This document shows positions 37,026 to 46,515 of a DNA stretch of 64,000 nt, in pieces (the stretch's first letter is position 1; each line of letters begins with the position of its first letter). This DNA comes from JAOXRU01 sp965247735. Its GTDB lineage: Bacteria; Bacteroidota; Bacteroidia; Flavobacteriales; Flavobacteriaceae. Below the pieces are notes generated by a model. That model worked only from the letters and a program-made list of their open reading frames with translations. It searched no databases and was not told the DNA's origin. Location: NCBI GenBank assembly GCA_965247735.1, contig CBDFHN010000002.1, forward strand, positions 2,728,001-2,792,000, given 5' to 3'. The translations under genes were made by a program, and so were the position numbers.

Positions 37026-37700
37026 TTAACTAAATCCTCTTTCAATCATTCCTAAAAAGCGTTCTTCATAGTCCTCTTTTCCTAACCAATTGTTATATTC
37101 TGGCTTTATCATATTTGTTACAAAATCCACTGCTTCTACTGCTGACGAAGTAGTATTTAATTGAGACACTACTCTATTAAAATCTTCAGTATTGCCATCA
37201 AATAGATGTTTTACAAATGCAATTCTGTCGTTTAAGCCAACGGTTATTCTTGTTTGCAATACATCGTTCTTATTTTTAATAAGAGCCGTGGTATCAGTTG
37301 CATCCGCTCCATTAGTTTCTCTCTTTACAAACTCTGGTTCAGACTGAAAATCAACCAATAAATCATCCATAGTCTCTTCTACTGGCATTTCGGCAACGAT
37401 ATCTTTAATGGTATCCATTCCTGGTATTATAATATCTTCTTCGTGCGGATTGCTCTCTGGTACATTTGCATTCTCATCTAATATTGCGTTTGCTAATTTT
37501 TCAAACCTATCTGCAATTTCTGCTTTTGCACCAGTATTTTCATTTCCTTGAACTGGAATAGTACTATTCATATAGTTAAGCACTGCCAGTTTTTCATACA
37601 ATTCTCTCCCTCTTTCATACAGCAATTTAAAATCTTCTGCAGAGGTTTGTAAAATACTAACTGCCAAGCTATCCAACTCTTTTTTTAGTTTTTCTTTCAT
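37026..37700 (-). CDS. Conserved acidic protein of unknown function
   Basis: A 224-residue soluble protein starting at the ATG at 37700 (a GTG one codon upstream is possible). Residues 1-80 are helical with a charged pattern (YERGRELYEKLAVLNYM), the middle about 80-150 is acidic and probably disordered, and residues 150-224 form a compact, well-conserved-looking end with GLNDRIAFVKHLFDG and VSQLN. I do not recognise a named domain. It lies divergent from tdk, between rsmI and tdk. No function is offered. Confidence 0.7.
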   Translation of the reverse strand: MKEKLKKELDSLAVSILQTSAEDFKLLYERGRELYEKLAVLNYMNSTIPVQGNENTGAKAEIADRFEKLANAILDENANVPESNPHEEDIIIPGMDTIKDIVAEMPVEETMDDLLVDFQSEPEFVKRETNGADATDTTALIKNKNDVLQTRITVGLNDRIAFVKHLFDGNTEDFNRVVSQLNTTSSAVEAVDFVTNMIKPEYNNWLGKEDYEERFLGMIERGFS

Positions 37701-37862
37701 CACTTTTTATTTAAAACCACATTATACTTGCTCAGAAATATATAAAAACATTTCTTTAATTATCCTTACAAACACTAAATTTACAAAGAATTTAAGTTAA
37801 GTTTGCGTTATTCGTTTATATAGAACGAAATTGTTTCCTTTTTTAGTTTAGAAAATTACAAA

Positions 37863-38507
37863 ATGTTTCTCGAAAATACTGTAAATCATAAAGAACAATT
37901 TGGGTGGATCGAAGTGATCTGCGGGTCTATGTTTTCTGGAAAAACAGAAGAATTACTTCGTAGATTAAAAAGAGCTCAGTTTGCAAAACAGAAAGTTGAA
38001 ATTTTCAAACCTTTAGTAGATACGCGTTATGATGAGGAGATGATTGTTTCTCATGATACCAACGAAATACGTTCTACACCTGTTCCTGCCGCTGCTAATA
38101 TTAGATTACTTGCCGATAATTGTGATGTTGTTGCAATTGATGAAGCTCAGTTTTTTGATGACGAAATTGTAACAGTATGTAATGACCTTGCTAATAAGGG
38201 TATTCGTGTTATTGTTGCCGGATTGGATATGGATTTTAAAGGCAATCCATTTGGCCCTATGCCTGCATTAATGGCTACTGCGGAATATGTTACCAAAGTA
38301 CATGCTGTTTGTACCAGAACTGGAAATTTAGCCAATTATAGTTTTAGGAAAGTACAAAACGATAAACTAGTCTTACTAGGCGAGGTTGAAGAATATGAAC
38401 CACTTAGTAGAGCTGCATATTATAAAGCTATGCTAAAAGCTAAGGTTAGCCCAATGGAAGTTAAAGATGCTACCGCGGTTAATCCTGATTCAAAACCTGA
38501 TTCTTAA
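37863..38507 (+). CDS. tdk: Thymidine kinase, zinc site apparently lost
   Basis: A 214-residue cytoplasmic kinase that phosphorylates thymidine in nucleotide salvage. The P-loop is GSMFSGKTEE (21-30), the catalytic/Mg motif is IDEAQFF (about 94-100), and the lasso region is PMPALMATAEYVTKVHAVC. In type II thymidine kinases four Cys bind zinc; here the first pair reads CTRTG rather than CxxC and no second Cys/His pair is seen before the C-terminus, so zinc binding is probably lost. This is likely normal for the group. The stop is three bases before alr. Confidence 0.9.
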   Translation: MFLENTVNHKEQFGWIEVICGSMFSGKTEELLRRLKRAQFAKQKVEIFKPLVDTRYDEEMIVSHDTNEIRSTPVPAAANIRLLADNCDVVAIDEAQFFDDEIVTVCNDLANKGIRVIVAGLDMDFKGNPFGPMPALMATAEYVTKVHAVCTRTGNLANYSFRKVQNDKLVLLGEVEEYEPLSRAAYYKAMLKAKVSPMEVKDATAVNPDSKPDS

Positions 38508-38510
38508 CTA

Positions 38511-39614
38511 ATGGTTTTAGAGGAAACAACATTATTTATAAACTTAACTGCATTAAGAAACAACTTTAAATTTTTAAAACAACAACTAGAACCTGGTACA
38601 AAATTTATAGCCATAGTAAAAGCTTTTGCTTATGGTAGTGACTCAATTAGTATCGCCAAAGAATTAGAAAAACTAGGTGCAGATTACTTAGCGGTGGCAT
38701 ATACCCAAGAAGGTGTAACGTTACGTAAGGCTGGAATAACACTTCCAATTATAGTTCTTCATGCTCAAAGTTGCAATTATGATGTACTTATAAAACACAA
38801 TCTAGAGCCAAACTTATACTCTGTTCACGTTTTGGATGTTTTTTTAGAAAAGATAAAAGCATTACAAAAAGAAAATTACCCTATCCATATCAAGTTTAAC
38901 TCTGGACTAAACAGACTTGGTTTTATTAAAAATGATGTTACTGATATTATCTCCAAAATAAAAGGCAATGCGAGTGTTAAACTGGTTTCTATTTTTTCCC
39001 ATTTAGCAGCTACTGAAGATGAAAATGAACGTAAATTTACGTTAGAACAAATCGCTAAATTTAATGCTATTGCAGAAAGATTAAACAAAGAACTAGAAGA
39101 ACAACCTTGGAAACATATTTTAAATACTTCTGGCATATTAAATTACCCAGAGGCTCAATACCAAATGGTGCGTTCTGGAATAGGACTTTATGGTTTTGGA
39201 AATCACAATCGTTATAAAAAACAATTACAACCAGTTGCTAGTTTAAAAACCATTATTTCACAAATTCACCATATCGACAAAGGAGAAAGTATTGGTTATA
39301 ACAGAGCATTAATTGCCAATACAAAAATGCGGATTGCTACTTTACCCCTAGGACATGCAGATGGTATTGGAAGACAATATGGAAATACAAAAGGACAAGT
39401 ATATATCAATAATACTCCTGTGCCTATTGTTGGTAATATATGTATGGATATGATAATGATAGATATTAGCACTATAGATTGCAAAGAAGGAGATGAAGTT
39501 GTGATTTTTGATGAGCATTATAATGCAACTACATTTGCCAAAGGAGGAGACAGCATATCTTATGAAATCCTAACTGCTATTTCTCCTCGAATAAAAAGGG
39601 TGATTATCGATTAA
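38511..39614 (+). CDS. alr: Alanine racemase
   Basis: A 367-residue pyridoxal-phosphate enzyme that makes D-alanine for peptidoglycan. The PLP Lys37 is in AIVKAFAYGSD, the second catalytic base Tyr is in ESIGYNRAL (near 263), and the C-terminal domain has GNICMDMIMID (near 305). Length is normal. It starts three bases after tdk, so the two are co-transcribed. Confidence 0.93.
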   Translation: MVLEETTLFINLTALRNNFKFLKQQLEPGTKFIAIVKAFAYGSDSISIAKELEKLGADYLAVAYTQEGVTLRKAGITLPIIVLHAQSCNYDVLIKHNLEPNLYSVHVLDVFLEKIKALQKENYPIHIKFNSGLNRLGFIKNDVTDIISKIKGNASVKLVSIFSHLAATEDENERKFTLEQIAKFNAIAERLNKELEEQPWKHILNTSGILNYPEAQYQMVRSGIGLYGFGNHNRYKKQLQPVASLKTIISQIHHIDKGESIGYNRALIANTKMRIATLPLGHADGIGRQYGNTKGQVYINNTPVPIVGNICMDMIMIDISTIDCKEGDEVVIFDEHYNATTFAKGGDSISYEILTAISPRIKRVIID

Positions 39615-39702
39615 AGCCAAACTAGGGAGTTTTGCTTTTTTTGATTGATTTCATTTTTTACTACATTTAGATATTAATATTAACCAGAAACAAAAAATAA
39701 GA

Positions 39703-40116
39703 ATGCTAAAAGAATTTAAAAAATTTATTATTACTGGTAACGTAATTGAGTTTGCGGTAGCAGTAATTATGGCTGGCGCAGTTGGGCTAGTAGTAAAAGG
39801 ATTTGTAAACGACATTATTATGCCAATTATTGGGCATTTTGCTGGCGGAATGGATTTTGCAAGTATGAAAATTGTGCTTTCTGAAGCTGTTGTTAGTGCT
39901 GAAGGTGCTGTAACTACTGCAGAAAATGCTGTTAGATATGGTTTATGGATTAATGCCATCATCAATTTAATAATTGTTGGTTTTGTGATGTTTATGATTG
40001 TAAAAGCATACAACAAAATGAAAAAACCAGAAGAGGTAAAAGAAGAAGCTCCAAAAGGACCATCTGATAATGAATTACTTATAGAAATTAGAGACGCATT
40101 GAAGAAGAAAGACTAG
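39703..40116 (+). CDS. mscL: Large-conductance mechanosensitive channel
   Basis: A 137-residue channel protein opened by membrane tension during hypo-osmotic shock. TM1 is about 15-45 with GNVIEFAVAVIMAGAVG, followed by the KGFVNDIIMPIIG junction, a periplasmic loop, TM2 about 85-105 and a charged C-terminal helix. Size and layout match MscL. The gene follows alr by 88 bases, then a strong terminator. Confidence 0.95.
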   Translation: MLKEFKKFIITGNVIEFAVAVIMAGAVGLVVKGFVNDIIMPIIGHFAGGMDFASMKIVLSEAVVSAEGAVTTAENAVRYGLWINAIINLIIVGFVMFMIVKAYNKMKKPEEVKEEAPKGPSDNELLIEIRDALKKKD

Positions 40117-40138
40117 TATTCTTTATTCAATACCAATA

Positions 40139-40176
40139 CAAAAGACTCATTTTTAATTAAATGGGTCTTTTTTTAT
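40139..40176 (+). terminator. Terminator after mscL
   Basis: AAAGACTCATTT (40141-40152) pairs with AAATGGGTCTTT (40159-40170), one G-U pair, 6-base loop, followed by a T-run. Confidence 0.88.
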
Positions 40177-40258
40177 GCTCTGAACTAATAAAATAAAACA
40201 GATTTCATTTTCATAAAAATGTACGGATCAAAAGTATATTGTTTTGCAATTTAATCTT

Positions 40259-40357
40259 GTGTAAGGGATGGAGGCATTTGTTGAAGCTCTCTAAAAAATG
40301 CTTTTATTTTTTAGAAGCGACTGCCGAGAGCGCGACCTGAGTTTGCGAAGGTTACAC
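40259..40357. repeat. Structured palindromic intergenic element
   Basis: Nested pairing: GTGTAA (40259-40264) with TTACAC (40352-40357) at the ends, GCTCTC (40286-40291) with GAGAGC (40326-40331), and a perfect 10-bp stem TCTAAAAAAT/ATTTTTTAGA (40290-40299 and 40306-40315) inside. The right part is unusually GC-rich for this window. It has no coding frame and lies between a terminator and a promoter. I recall similar intergenic elements starting GTAAGGGAT in Flavobacteriia, not verified. Confidence 0.6.
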
Positions 40358-40426
40358 CATAAGAAAAACACGAATTGTTATATTTGTAACATTTTGTTAT
40401 GTTATAATTAATTGTTTTAAAGTAAG

Positions 40427-40456
40427 TTGTACGATAGGCATTAATACCTACCTTTG
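40427..40456 (+). promoter_or_regulatory. Bacteroidota-type promoter for asd
   Basis: TTG at 40427-40429, 19-base spacer, TACCTTTG at 40449-40456, an exact TAnnTTTG match. The asd ATG is 16 bases further on. Confidence 0.65.
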
Positions 40457-40472
40457 TAAAAAAAAGCATAAA

Positions 40473-41480
40473 ATGAAAGTAGCAGTAGTTGGCGCTACCG
40501 GGATGGTAGGTGAAGTCATGAGAACAATATTAGCAGAACGCAATTTCCCAATTACAGAGTTTATTCCTGTAGCATCGGAACGTTCTGTTGGAAAACAATT
40601 AGCGTATAATGGAAAAGAGTACACCATTGTAGGTTTGCAAACCGCAGTAGAAGCAAAGCCAGACATCGCTATTTTTTCTGCTGGTGGAGATACTTCTTTA
40701 GAATGGGCTCCAAAATTTGCAGCAATTGGTTGTACTGTAATTGATAATTCTTCAGCATGGAGAATGGATCCAAGTAAAAAACTGATAGTTCCAGAAATTA
40801 ATGCAAACGAATTAACAGCTGAAGATAAAATTATTGCTAACCCCAACTGTTCTACTATACAATTGGTATTGGCATTAGCTCCTTTACATAAAAAATATAC
40901 TATGAAACGTGTTGTAGTATCTACATACCAGTCTGTTTCTGGTACCGGTGTAAAAGCGGTACAGCAATTAGAAAACGAAATTAACGGCATTGAAGGAGAA
41001 ATGGCGTATCCATATCCTATTGGTAGAAATGCATTGCCACATTGTGATGTTTTTGAAGCTAATGGCTATACCAAAGAGGAGATGAAACTAGCAAGAGAAC
41101 CTCAGAAAATACTAAATGATAAAACATTTGCTGTTTCAGCTACTGCTGTAAGAATACCAACGGCTGGCGGACATTCAGAGGCTGTAAATGTTGCTTTTGA
41201 AAACGATTTTAAACTTGAAGATGTTCGTAGGTTATTAGCAAATTCAGACGGAATAACCGTACAGGATAATACCGATACTAATACGTACCCAATGCCAATA
41301 TATGCACATGGTAAAGATGATGTTTTTGTAGGTAGAATTAGAAGAGACGAGTCTCAACCTAATACCCTAAACATGTGGATTGTTGCAGATAACCTTAGAA
41401 AAGGTGCTGCTACAAATGCGGTACAAATTGCGGAATACTTAGTAGAAAACAACTTAGTTTCTGCTAGTGTTGAAGCATAA
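40473..41480 (+). CDS. asd: Aspartate-semialdehyde dehydrogenase
   Basis: A 335-residue NADPH enzyme that reduces aspartyl phosphate to aspartate semialdehyde on the way to lysine, threonine, methionine and diaminopimelate. The NADP-binding start is VVGATGMVGEVM, the catalytic Cys126 is in ANPNCSTIQL, and the phosphate/substrate-binding TAVRIPTAGGHSEAVNV block lies near 226-242. Length is normal. It has its own promoter and terminator. Confidence 0.95.
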   Translation: MKVAVVGATGMVGEVMRTILAERNFPITEFIPVASERSVGKQLAYNGKEYTIVGLQTAVEAKPDIAIFSAGGDTSLEWAPKFAAIGCTVIDNSSAWRMDPSKKLIVPEINANELTAEDKIIANPNCSTIQLVLALAPLHKKYTMKRVVVSTYQSVSGTGVKAVQQLENEINGIEGEMAYPYPIGRNALPHCDVFEANGYTKEEMKLAREPQKILNDKTFAVSATAVRIPTAGGHSEAVNVAFENDFKLEDVRRLLANSDGITVQDNTDTNTYPMPIYAHGKDDVFVGRIRRDESQPNTLNMWIVADNLRKGAATNAVQIAEYLVENNLVSASVEA

Positions 41481-41489
41481 GGAACACCA

Positions 41490-41560
41490 TTAGTTTAGCT
41501 TTTACTAAACTAAGATTACATTATTAAAAACCTCCTAAAACACTATTTAGGAGGTTTTTT
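41490..41560 (+). terminator. Two tandem hairpins after asd
   Basis: A perfect 9-bp inverted repeat (TTAGTTTAG 41490-41498, CTAAACTAA 41505-41513) has no T-run. A second hairpin (CCTCCTAAA 41531-41539, TTTAGGAGG 41546-41554) ends in a T-run and is the terminator proper. Confidence 0.85.
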
Positions 41561-41680
41561 TATGACAAAAATCCTATTATTTTTAATAGATTTGTAACAT
41601 ACCTTAATTGGTTTTTATTGCATATTGTAGGAATACAACCAATTGCATTCTGCACAATAAAACCATAAAAATTAAAACTC

Positions 41681-43834
41681 ATGAATAAAATATTTCTCCT
41701 CTCATTAAGTTGCATTGCCCTTTATTCTTGTACCACTGAAACTAAAAAAAACACTTTGACATACCCAAGCACTAAAAAAGGTGACACTATAGACACCTAT
41801 TTCGGAACAGCCATAAAAGACCCATACCGCTGGTTAGAAGACGACCGTTCAAAAGAAACTGAAGAATGGGTTACTGCCCAAAACAAGACCACTTTTGCAT
41901 ACTTAAACGAAATTCCATTTAGAGATCAACTAAAACAACGACTAGAAAAGCTCTGGAATTACGAAAAATTATCAGCTCCTTTTAAAGAAGGTGACTATAC
42001 TTATTTTTATAAAAACGATGGTTTACAAAATCAATATGTGATTTATAGAAGAAAAGAAAATTCTGAAGCAGTAGAAACTTTTCTTGATCCCAACACCTTT
42101 TCTGAAGATGGTACAACATCTTTAGGGCAATTGAGTTTTTCAAAAGATGGTTCTTTAGCTGCCTATTCAATTTCTGAAGGTGGTAGCGACTGGAGAAAAG
42201 TTATTGTAATGGATGCTGTTTCTAAAACAATACTTGAAGACACGCTTGTAGATGTTAAATTTAGTGGTATTTCATGGAGAAATAATGAAGGATTCTATTA
42301 CTCTAGCTATGATAAACCTGAAGGGAGCGAGCTTTCTGCAAAAACTGATCAGCATATGCTTTATTATCATAAATTAAAAACACCACAATCAGAGGATGTT
42401 GTTGTTTATGGAGATAGCGAACTAGAAAAACACAGATATGTTGGAGGTAGCGTTACCAAAGACGGCAAATATCTACTTATATCTGCTGCCGAAACAACAT
42501 CGGGAAACAAACTTTTTATCATGAGTTTATCAGATAAAAGTAGAAGACTAATTCCTATAATTAGCACTACAGAAAGTAGTACCTATTTGATAGAAAACCA
42601 AGACAGCAAATTGTTTTTGGTAACCAATTTAAACGCACCAAATAAAAAAATTGTTACTGTAGATGCTTCTAATCCTACAACACCAAATTGGGTAGACTTT
42701 ATTCCCGAAACGGAACATGTTTTAAGTCCAAATAAGGGTGGTGGATATTTCTTTGCAGAATATATGGTTGATGCAATCTCCAACATAAAACAATATGACT
42801 ATAGCGGAACATTAGTACGTGAAATAGGCCTTCCTGGTGTTGGAAGCGCAGGTGGTTTTGGCGGAAAAAAGGAAGAAAAACTTTTATACTATTCATTTAC
42901 CAATTACAATACACCAAGTAGTATTTATACTTTTGATGTTTCCTCTGGTGAATCTAAACCTTATTGGAGTCCTAATATCGATTTTAAAAGTGATGCCTAT
43001 GAATCGAAACAGGTATTCTATACTTCAAAAGATGGCACTAAGGTTCCAATGATAATTACCTATAAAAAAGGAATTGAGTTAAATGGAAAAAACCCTACTA
43101 TACTCTATGGTTATGGTGGATTTAATGTTAGCCTTACTCCTTCTTTTAGTATCACCAATGCCATTTGGTTAGAACAAGGCGGCATCTATGCTGTACCAAA
43201 TTTGCGTGGCGGTGGAGAATATGGTAAAAAATGGCATGATGCAGGTACCCAATTAAAAAAACAAAATGTTTTTGATGACTTTATAGCTGCGGCAGAGTAT
43301 CTAATTGAAGAAAAATATACGTCTTCTTCATTTTTAGCCATTAGAGGTGGTTCTAATGGAGGTTTATTAGTAGGAGCTACATTAACACAGCGCCCAGACT
43401 TAATGAAAGTAGCATTGCCAGCTGTAGGTGTTCTAGACATGCTGCGCTACCATACCTTTACTGCTGGTGCTGGATGGTCGTACGACTATGGAACCGCAGA
43501 ACAGAGTAAGGAAATGTTTGATTATTTAAAAGGCTATTCGCCTGTACATAATGTGGTAAAAGGCACACAGTATCCTGCAACATTAATAACTACTGGCGAT
43601 CATGATGATAGAGTTGTACCAGCACATAGTTTTAAATTTGCTGCGGAATTGCAAGAAAAACAAACAGGCAATAACCCTGCATTAATTAGAATAGAAGTTA
43701 ATGCTGGACATGGAGCAGGAACGCCTGTACACAAAACTATTGATCAGGCTGCTGATATTTTTGGATTCACCCTTTTTAATATGGGTTATAAAGAATTGCC
43801 AAATAAGGCTATTCTAAAAACATTCAAAGAGTAA
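41681..43834 (+). CDS. S9 family prolyl oligopeptidase, lipoprotein
   Basis: A 717-residue peptidase with a lipoprotein signal (Cys17 in CIALYSC). Residues about 35-75 are the N-terminal part of the hydrolase domain with the family KDPYRWLED motif, 75-430 a beta-propeller, and 430-717 the alpha/beta hydrolase with Ser in GGSNGGLLVG (about 560), Asp in TGDHDDRVVP (about 645) and His in AGHGAG (about 684). It cleaves after proline in oligopeptides, here at the envelope. Single gene, followed closely by an ABC ATPase gene. Confidence 0.93.
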   Translation: MNKIFLLSLSCIALYSCTTETKKNTLTYPSTKKGDTIDTYFGTAIKDPYRWLEDDRSKETEEWVTAQNKTTFAYLNEIPFRDQLKQRLEKLWNYEKLSAPFKEGDYTYFYKNDGLQNQYVIYRRKENSEAVETFLDPNTFSEDGTTSLGQLSFSKDGSLAAYSISEGGSDWRKVIVMDAVSKTILEDTLVDVKFSGISWRNNEGFYYSSYDKPEGSELSAKTDQHMLYYHKLKTPQSEDVVVYGDSELEKHRYVGGSVTKDGKYLLISAAETTSGNKLFIMSLSDKSRRLIPIISTTESSTYLIENQDSKLFLVTNLNAPNKKIVTVDASNPTTPNWVDFIPETEHVLSPNKGGGYFFAEYMVDAISNIKQYDYSGTLVREIGLPGVGSAGGFGGKKEEKLLYYSFTNYNTPSSIYTFDVSSGESKPYWSPNIDFKSDAYESKQVFYTSKDGTKVPMIITYKKGIELNGKNPTILYGYGGFNVSLTPSFSITNAIWLEQGGIYAVPNLRGGGEYGKKWHDAGTQLKKQNVFDDFIAAAEYLIEEKYTSSSFLAIRGGSNGGLLVGATLTQRPDLMKVALPAVGVLDMLRYHTFTAGAGWSYDYGTAEQSKEMFDYLKGYSPVHNVVKGTQYPATLITTGDHDDRVVPAHSFKFAAELQEKQTGNNPALIRIEVNAGHGAGTPVHKTIDQAADIFGFTLFNMGYKELPNKAILKTFKE

Positions 43835-43883
43835 TATCAATCACATTAGAAACATTTATCAGTATATAGAACAAAACCAATTA

Positions 43884-44810
43884 ATGCTAGCAATAAAAAA
43901 CTTAAGTTTCTCATATATACCAGAACATCCTATTTTAGAAGACCTTACTTTTTCTGTATCACAAGGCACTCACCTTTCCATAATGGGATCTAGTGGATGT
44001 GGAAAAAGCACTTTATTAAGGCTAATTTATGGGCTATTACAAGCTAACAGAGGAAACCTGTATTTTGAAGACAAAGAACTTCTAGGGCCAGACTACCATT
44101 TAGTACCTGGGCATCCAATGATGAAACATTTAGTCCAGGATTTTGATCTGATGCCTTTTATTTCCGTAGAAGAAAACATCTCGCAATATCTTTCTGTATT
44201 TTATCCTGAGGAACTACAAGAACGCACTCTGGAATTATTGAACTTAATAGACATGGTCTCTTTTGCAAAAACAAAGGTAAAACTACTCAGTGGTGGTCAA
44301 AAACAACGTGTTGCACTAGCAAGAGCCATTGCCAAAGAGCCAAAAATAGTATTGCTGGACGAACCTTTTGGTCATATTGATAATTTTAAGAAAAGTGAAT
44401 TAAGAAGAAGACTCTTTACCTATCTTAAAAAAAATAAAATCACCTGTATTGTTGCTACTCATGATGTAGATGATGTTTTGCCCTATGCAGATGAATTATT
44501 AATTCTAAAGGATAAAAAAATACTTGCATTAGACAAGCCAAAAATACTGTACAAGCAACTCAACAACATACATATTGCTTCCTTATTTGATGAAGTAAGT
44601 GCTTTAACAGCTAACGGAGAAGAAATATTAGCCTATCCACATCAATTAAAAGTTGTGGAACAAGCTGCATTAAAAGTTAGGGTTACCAATGCTTTTTATA
44701 AGGGATCTCACTATTTAATTGAGAGTAAATCTGGTGAAGAAACTGTTTTTTTTAATCACCCTCAAGATTTACAAAAAAACAGCTTGGTCTATTTAGAATT
44801 AATGAAATAA
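43884..44810 (+). CDS. ABC transporter ATP-binding protein, orphan
   Basis: A 308-residue ATPase. Walker A GSSGCGKST (about 34-42), Q-loop region QDFDLMPF, signature LSGGQKQR (about 135), Walker B IVLLDEPF (about 155) and H-loop THDVDD (about 190) are all intact. The C-terminal about 75 residues look like a TOBE-type regulatory domain, as in PotA/FbpC importers. No permease or binding protein is encoded nearby, so its partner must be elsewhere or it acts alone. It lies 49 bases after the S9 peptidase. Confidence 0.87.
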   Translation: MLAIKNLSFSYIPEHPILEDLTFSVSQGTHLSIMGSSGCGKSTLLRLIYGLLQANRGNLYFEDKELLGPDYHLVPGHPMMKHLVQDFDLMPFISVEENISQYLSVFYPEELQERTLELLNLIDMVSFAKTKVKLLSGGQKQRVALARAIAKEPKIVLLDEPFGHIDNFKKSELRRRLFTYLKKNKITCIVATHDVDDVLPYADELLILKDKKILALDKPKILYKQLNNIHIASLFDEVSALTANGEEILAYPHQLKVVEQAALKVRVTNAFYKGSHYLIESKSGEETVFFNHPQDLQKNSLVYLELMK

Positions 44811-45008
44811 GGTAAAAAAAAACTTATTAATGAAGTGAAATTATCCTTTGTAAATTGTTTATTAGTCACTCAATTCTTTGACCTTGTTTAGTACTTACTC
44901 ATACTCTTAATTCCGTTCTATTTTGGAATCGGTTAGCACTCTTCGCTATTCCCTTTTCGCTTGGTTTTAGCGAATCGACTTGATGATCTGTAGCTATGTT
45001 AGTCCTAA

Positions 45009-46259
45009 TTATTCAACATCTTTATTAACCAATTTCTTTATTAAAGGACCAATAGATAGCCCTTGTCCTACAATTGAAAACACTACAATAACATAAGTAA
45101 TCACTAAAAATAATTCTCTATGCATCTCTTTTGATAGACTTAAGGCCAAGGCAATAGAAATCCCTCCTCTTAAACCTCCCCAAGTCATAATTAAATTTGT
45201 TTTAGGTACAAAATCTAATCTTTTAGCAAAAAATTTAATTGGAATCCAAAGCGATATATATCTTGACATTAACACAATAGGAATTGAAATTAATCCTGCT
45301 AAAATATACTGGCCATCAAAAGTTAGTATTAGAATTTCCATTCCAATAAGTACAAAAAGAATTGTGTTTAACAATACATCTATAAGCTCCCAAAATTTAT
45401 CTACATAAGTTTCTGTAACTTCTGACATGGATGTATTCCTTACAGTATCGTTACCAACTACCAACCCACAAGCCACCATCGCTAAAGGCGCTGACATATG
45501 TAACTTATGCGCAATAACTGTCCCTCCCATTACTGCGGCTAAAGTTATGATCACTTCCACCTCATAATTATCAATAGATTTAAGCAACTTATAGGTTACC
45601 CAACCTAAACCAAGACCCAAAAGCGCTCCTCCAATAACTTCCTGTGCAAACAGTTTTACAATATCCATTACCTCAACATTAGCTGAAGAGGAAGAAGCTA
45701 TTGATAAAATGGTTAAAAACACAACGACGCCTACTCCATCATTAAGTAAAGACTCCCCTACTATCTTAGTTTCTAATCTTTTTGGAGCTCCTGCCTGTTT
45801 TAAAATACCAAGAACAGCAATTGGATCCGTCGGTGAAATCAATGCTCCAAAAAGCAAACAATAAATAAAACTCACCTCAAAACCGAATACTATCAACATA
45901 TAATAGGTTAATATCCCAACTAAAAAGGTAGAAACCAAAACCCCAAAAGTCGCAAAGGCCAAAATAGGTCCTCTATGAATATTTAATTGTTCAAAATTTG
46001 TATGTAATGCTCCTGCAAACAGTAAAAAACTCAGCATAATATCTAACAAAACGGTTTTAAAATCTATTTGAGCAATTAACTCTTTTTCTCTTAAAAGAAG
46101 GGTATCATCAAATTGTGCTATGCCTATAATTAATAAGGTAAACAAAATAGTAATCACCATTAGACCTATGGTTATGGGTAGTTTTAAAAACTTAACATTT
46201 AAGTACCCAAAAAGTGCTGAAAGCACAATTAAAACTGCTATGATTGCATAATAATCCAT
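45009..46259 (-). CDS. CPA1 family Na+(K+)/H+ antiporter (NhaP-like)
   Basis: A 416-residue inner-membrane protein with 11-13 helices. Family motifs: ALISPTDPIAVLGIL (about 138-152) and GESLLNDGVGVVVFLT (about 168-183), the latter with the Asn-Asp pair of electroneutral exchangers. It trades sodium or potassium for protons in pH and salt homeostasis, in keeping with a marine lifestyle. There is no long cytoplasmic TrkA/RCK tail. It stands alone with 256 bases upstream. Confidence 0.92.
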   Translation of the reverse strand: MDYYAIIAVLIVLSALFGYLNVKFLKLPITIGLMVITILFTLLIIGIAQFDDTLLLREKELIAQIDFKTVLLDIMLSFLLFAGALHTNFEQLNIHRGPILAFATFGVLVSTFLVGILTYYMLIVFGFEVSFIYCLLFGALISPTDPIAVLGILKQAGAPKRLETKIVGESLLNDGVGVVVFLTILSIASSSSANVEVMDIVKLFAQEVIGGALLGLGLGWVTYKLLKSIDNYEVEVIITLAAVMGGTVIAHKLHMSAPLAMVACGLVVGNDTVRNTSMSEVTETYVDKFWELIDVLLNTILFVLIGMEILILTFDGQYILAGLISIPIVLMSRYISLWIPIKFFAKRLDFVPKTNLIMTWGGLRGGISIALALSLSKEMHRELFLVITYVIVVFSIVGQGLSIGPLIKKLVNKDVE

Positions 46260-46515
46260 ATCTCTATATTATTTTTTCTTATCCCTAATTTAGAAGCAAG
46301 ACTAAATTAATCCTTTTATCCACCAAAAAAATTACTGATCCTTATTAATGGTACACTACTAAGGCAATCAAAAATAGATAAAATTTGTTGCATTTGAAAT
46401 TGTTGCGATAGCTAAAAAATATGGAAGAGTTAATTTGTTAAGCTGTGTATTTCTCAAGAATGCTGAGATACCTCTGTTTAAAATTTATTTACTTTCAATC
46501 TTTATGATTCTAAGG

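Larger units (their letters stand above)
40177..40472. other. Intergenic region between mscL terminator and asd
   Basis: About 300 bases without a gene. It holds a structured palindromic element (40259-40357) and the asd promoter, each listed separately. Confidence 0.6.

Noticed and set aside
44811..45008. Possible hairpin around AGCGA words after the ABC ATPase gene
   Set aside because: The pairing is short and imperfect with no T-run, so it is not called a terminator.
46380..46510. Coding-like plus-strand frame upstream of the Gre-like gene's end
   Set aside because: It reads without stops for about 40 codons but lacks a start and any family feature; it could be chance or an old remnant.
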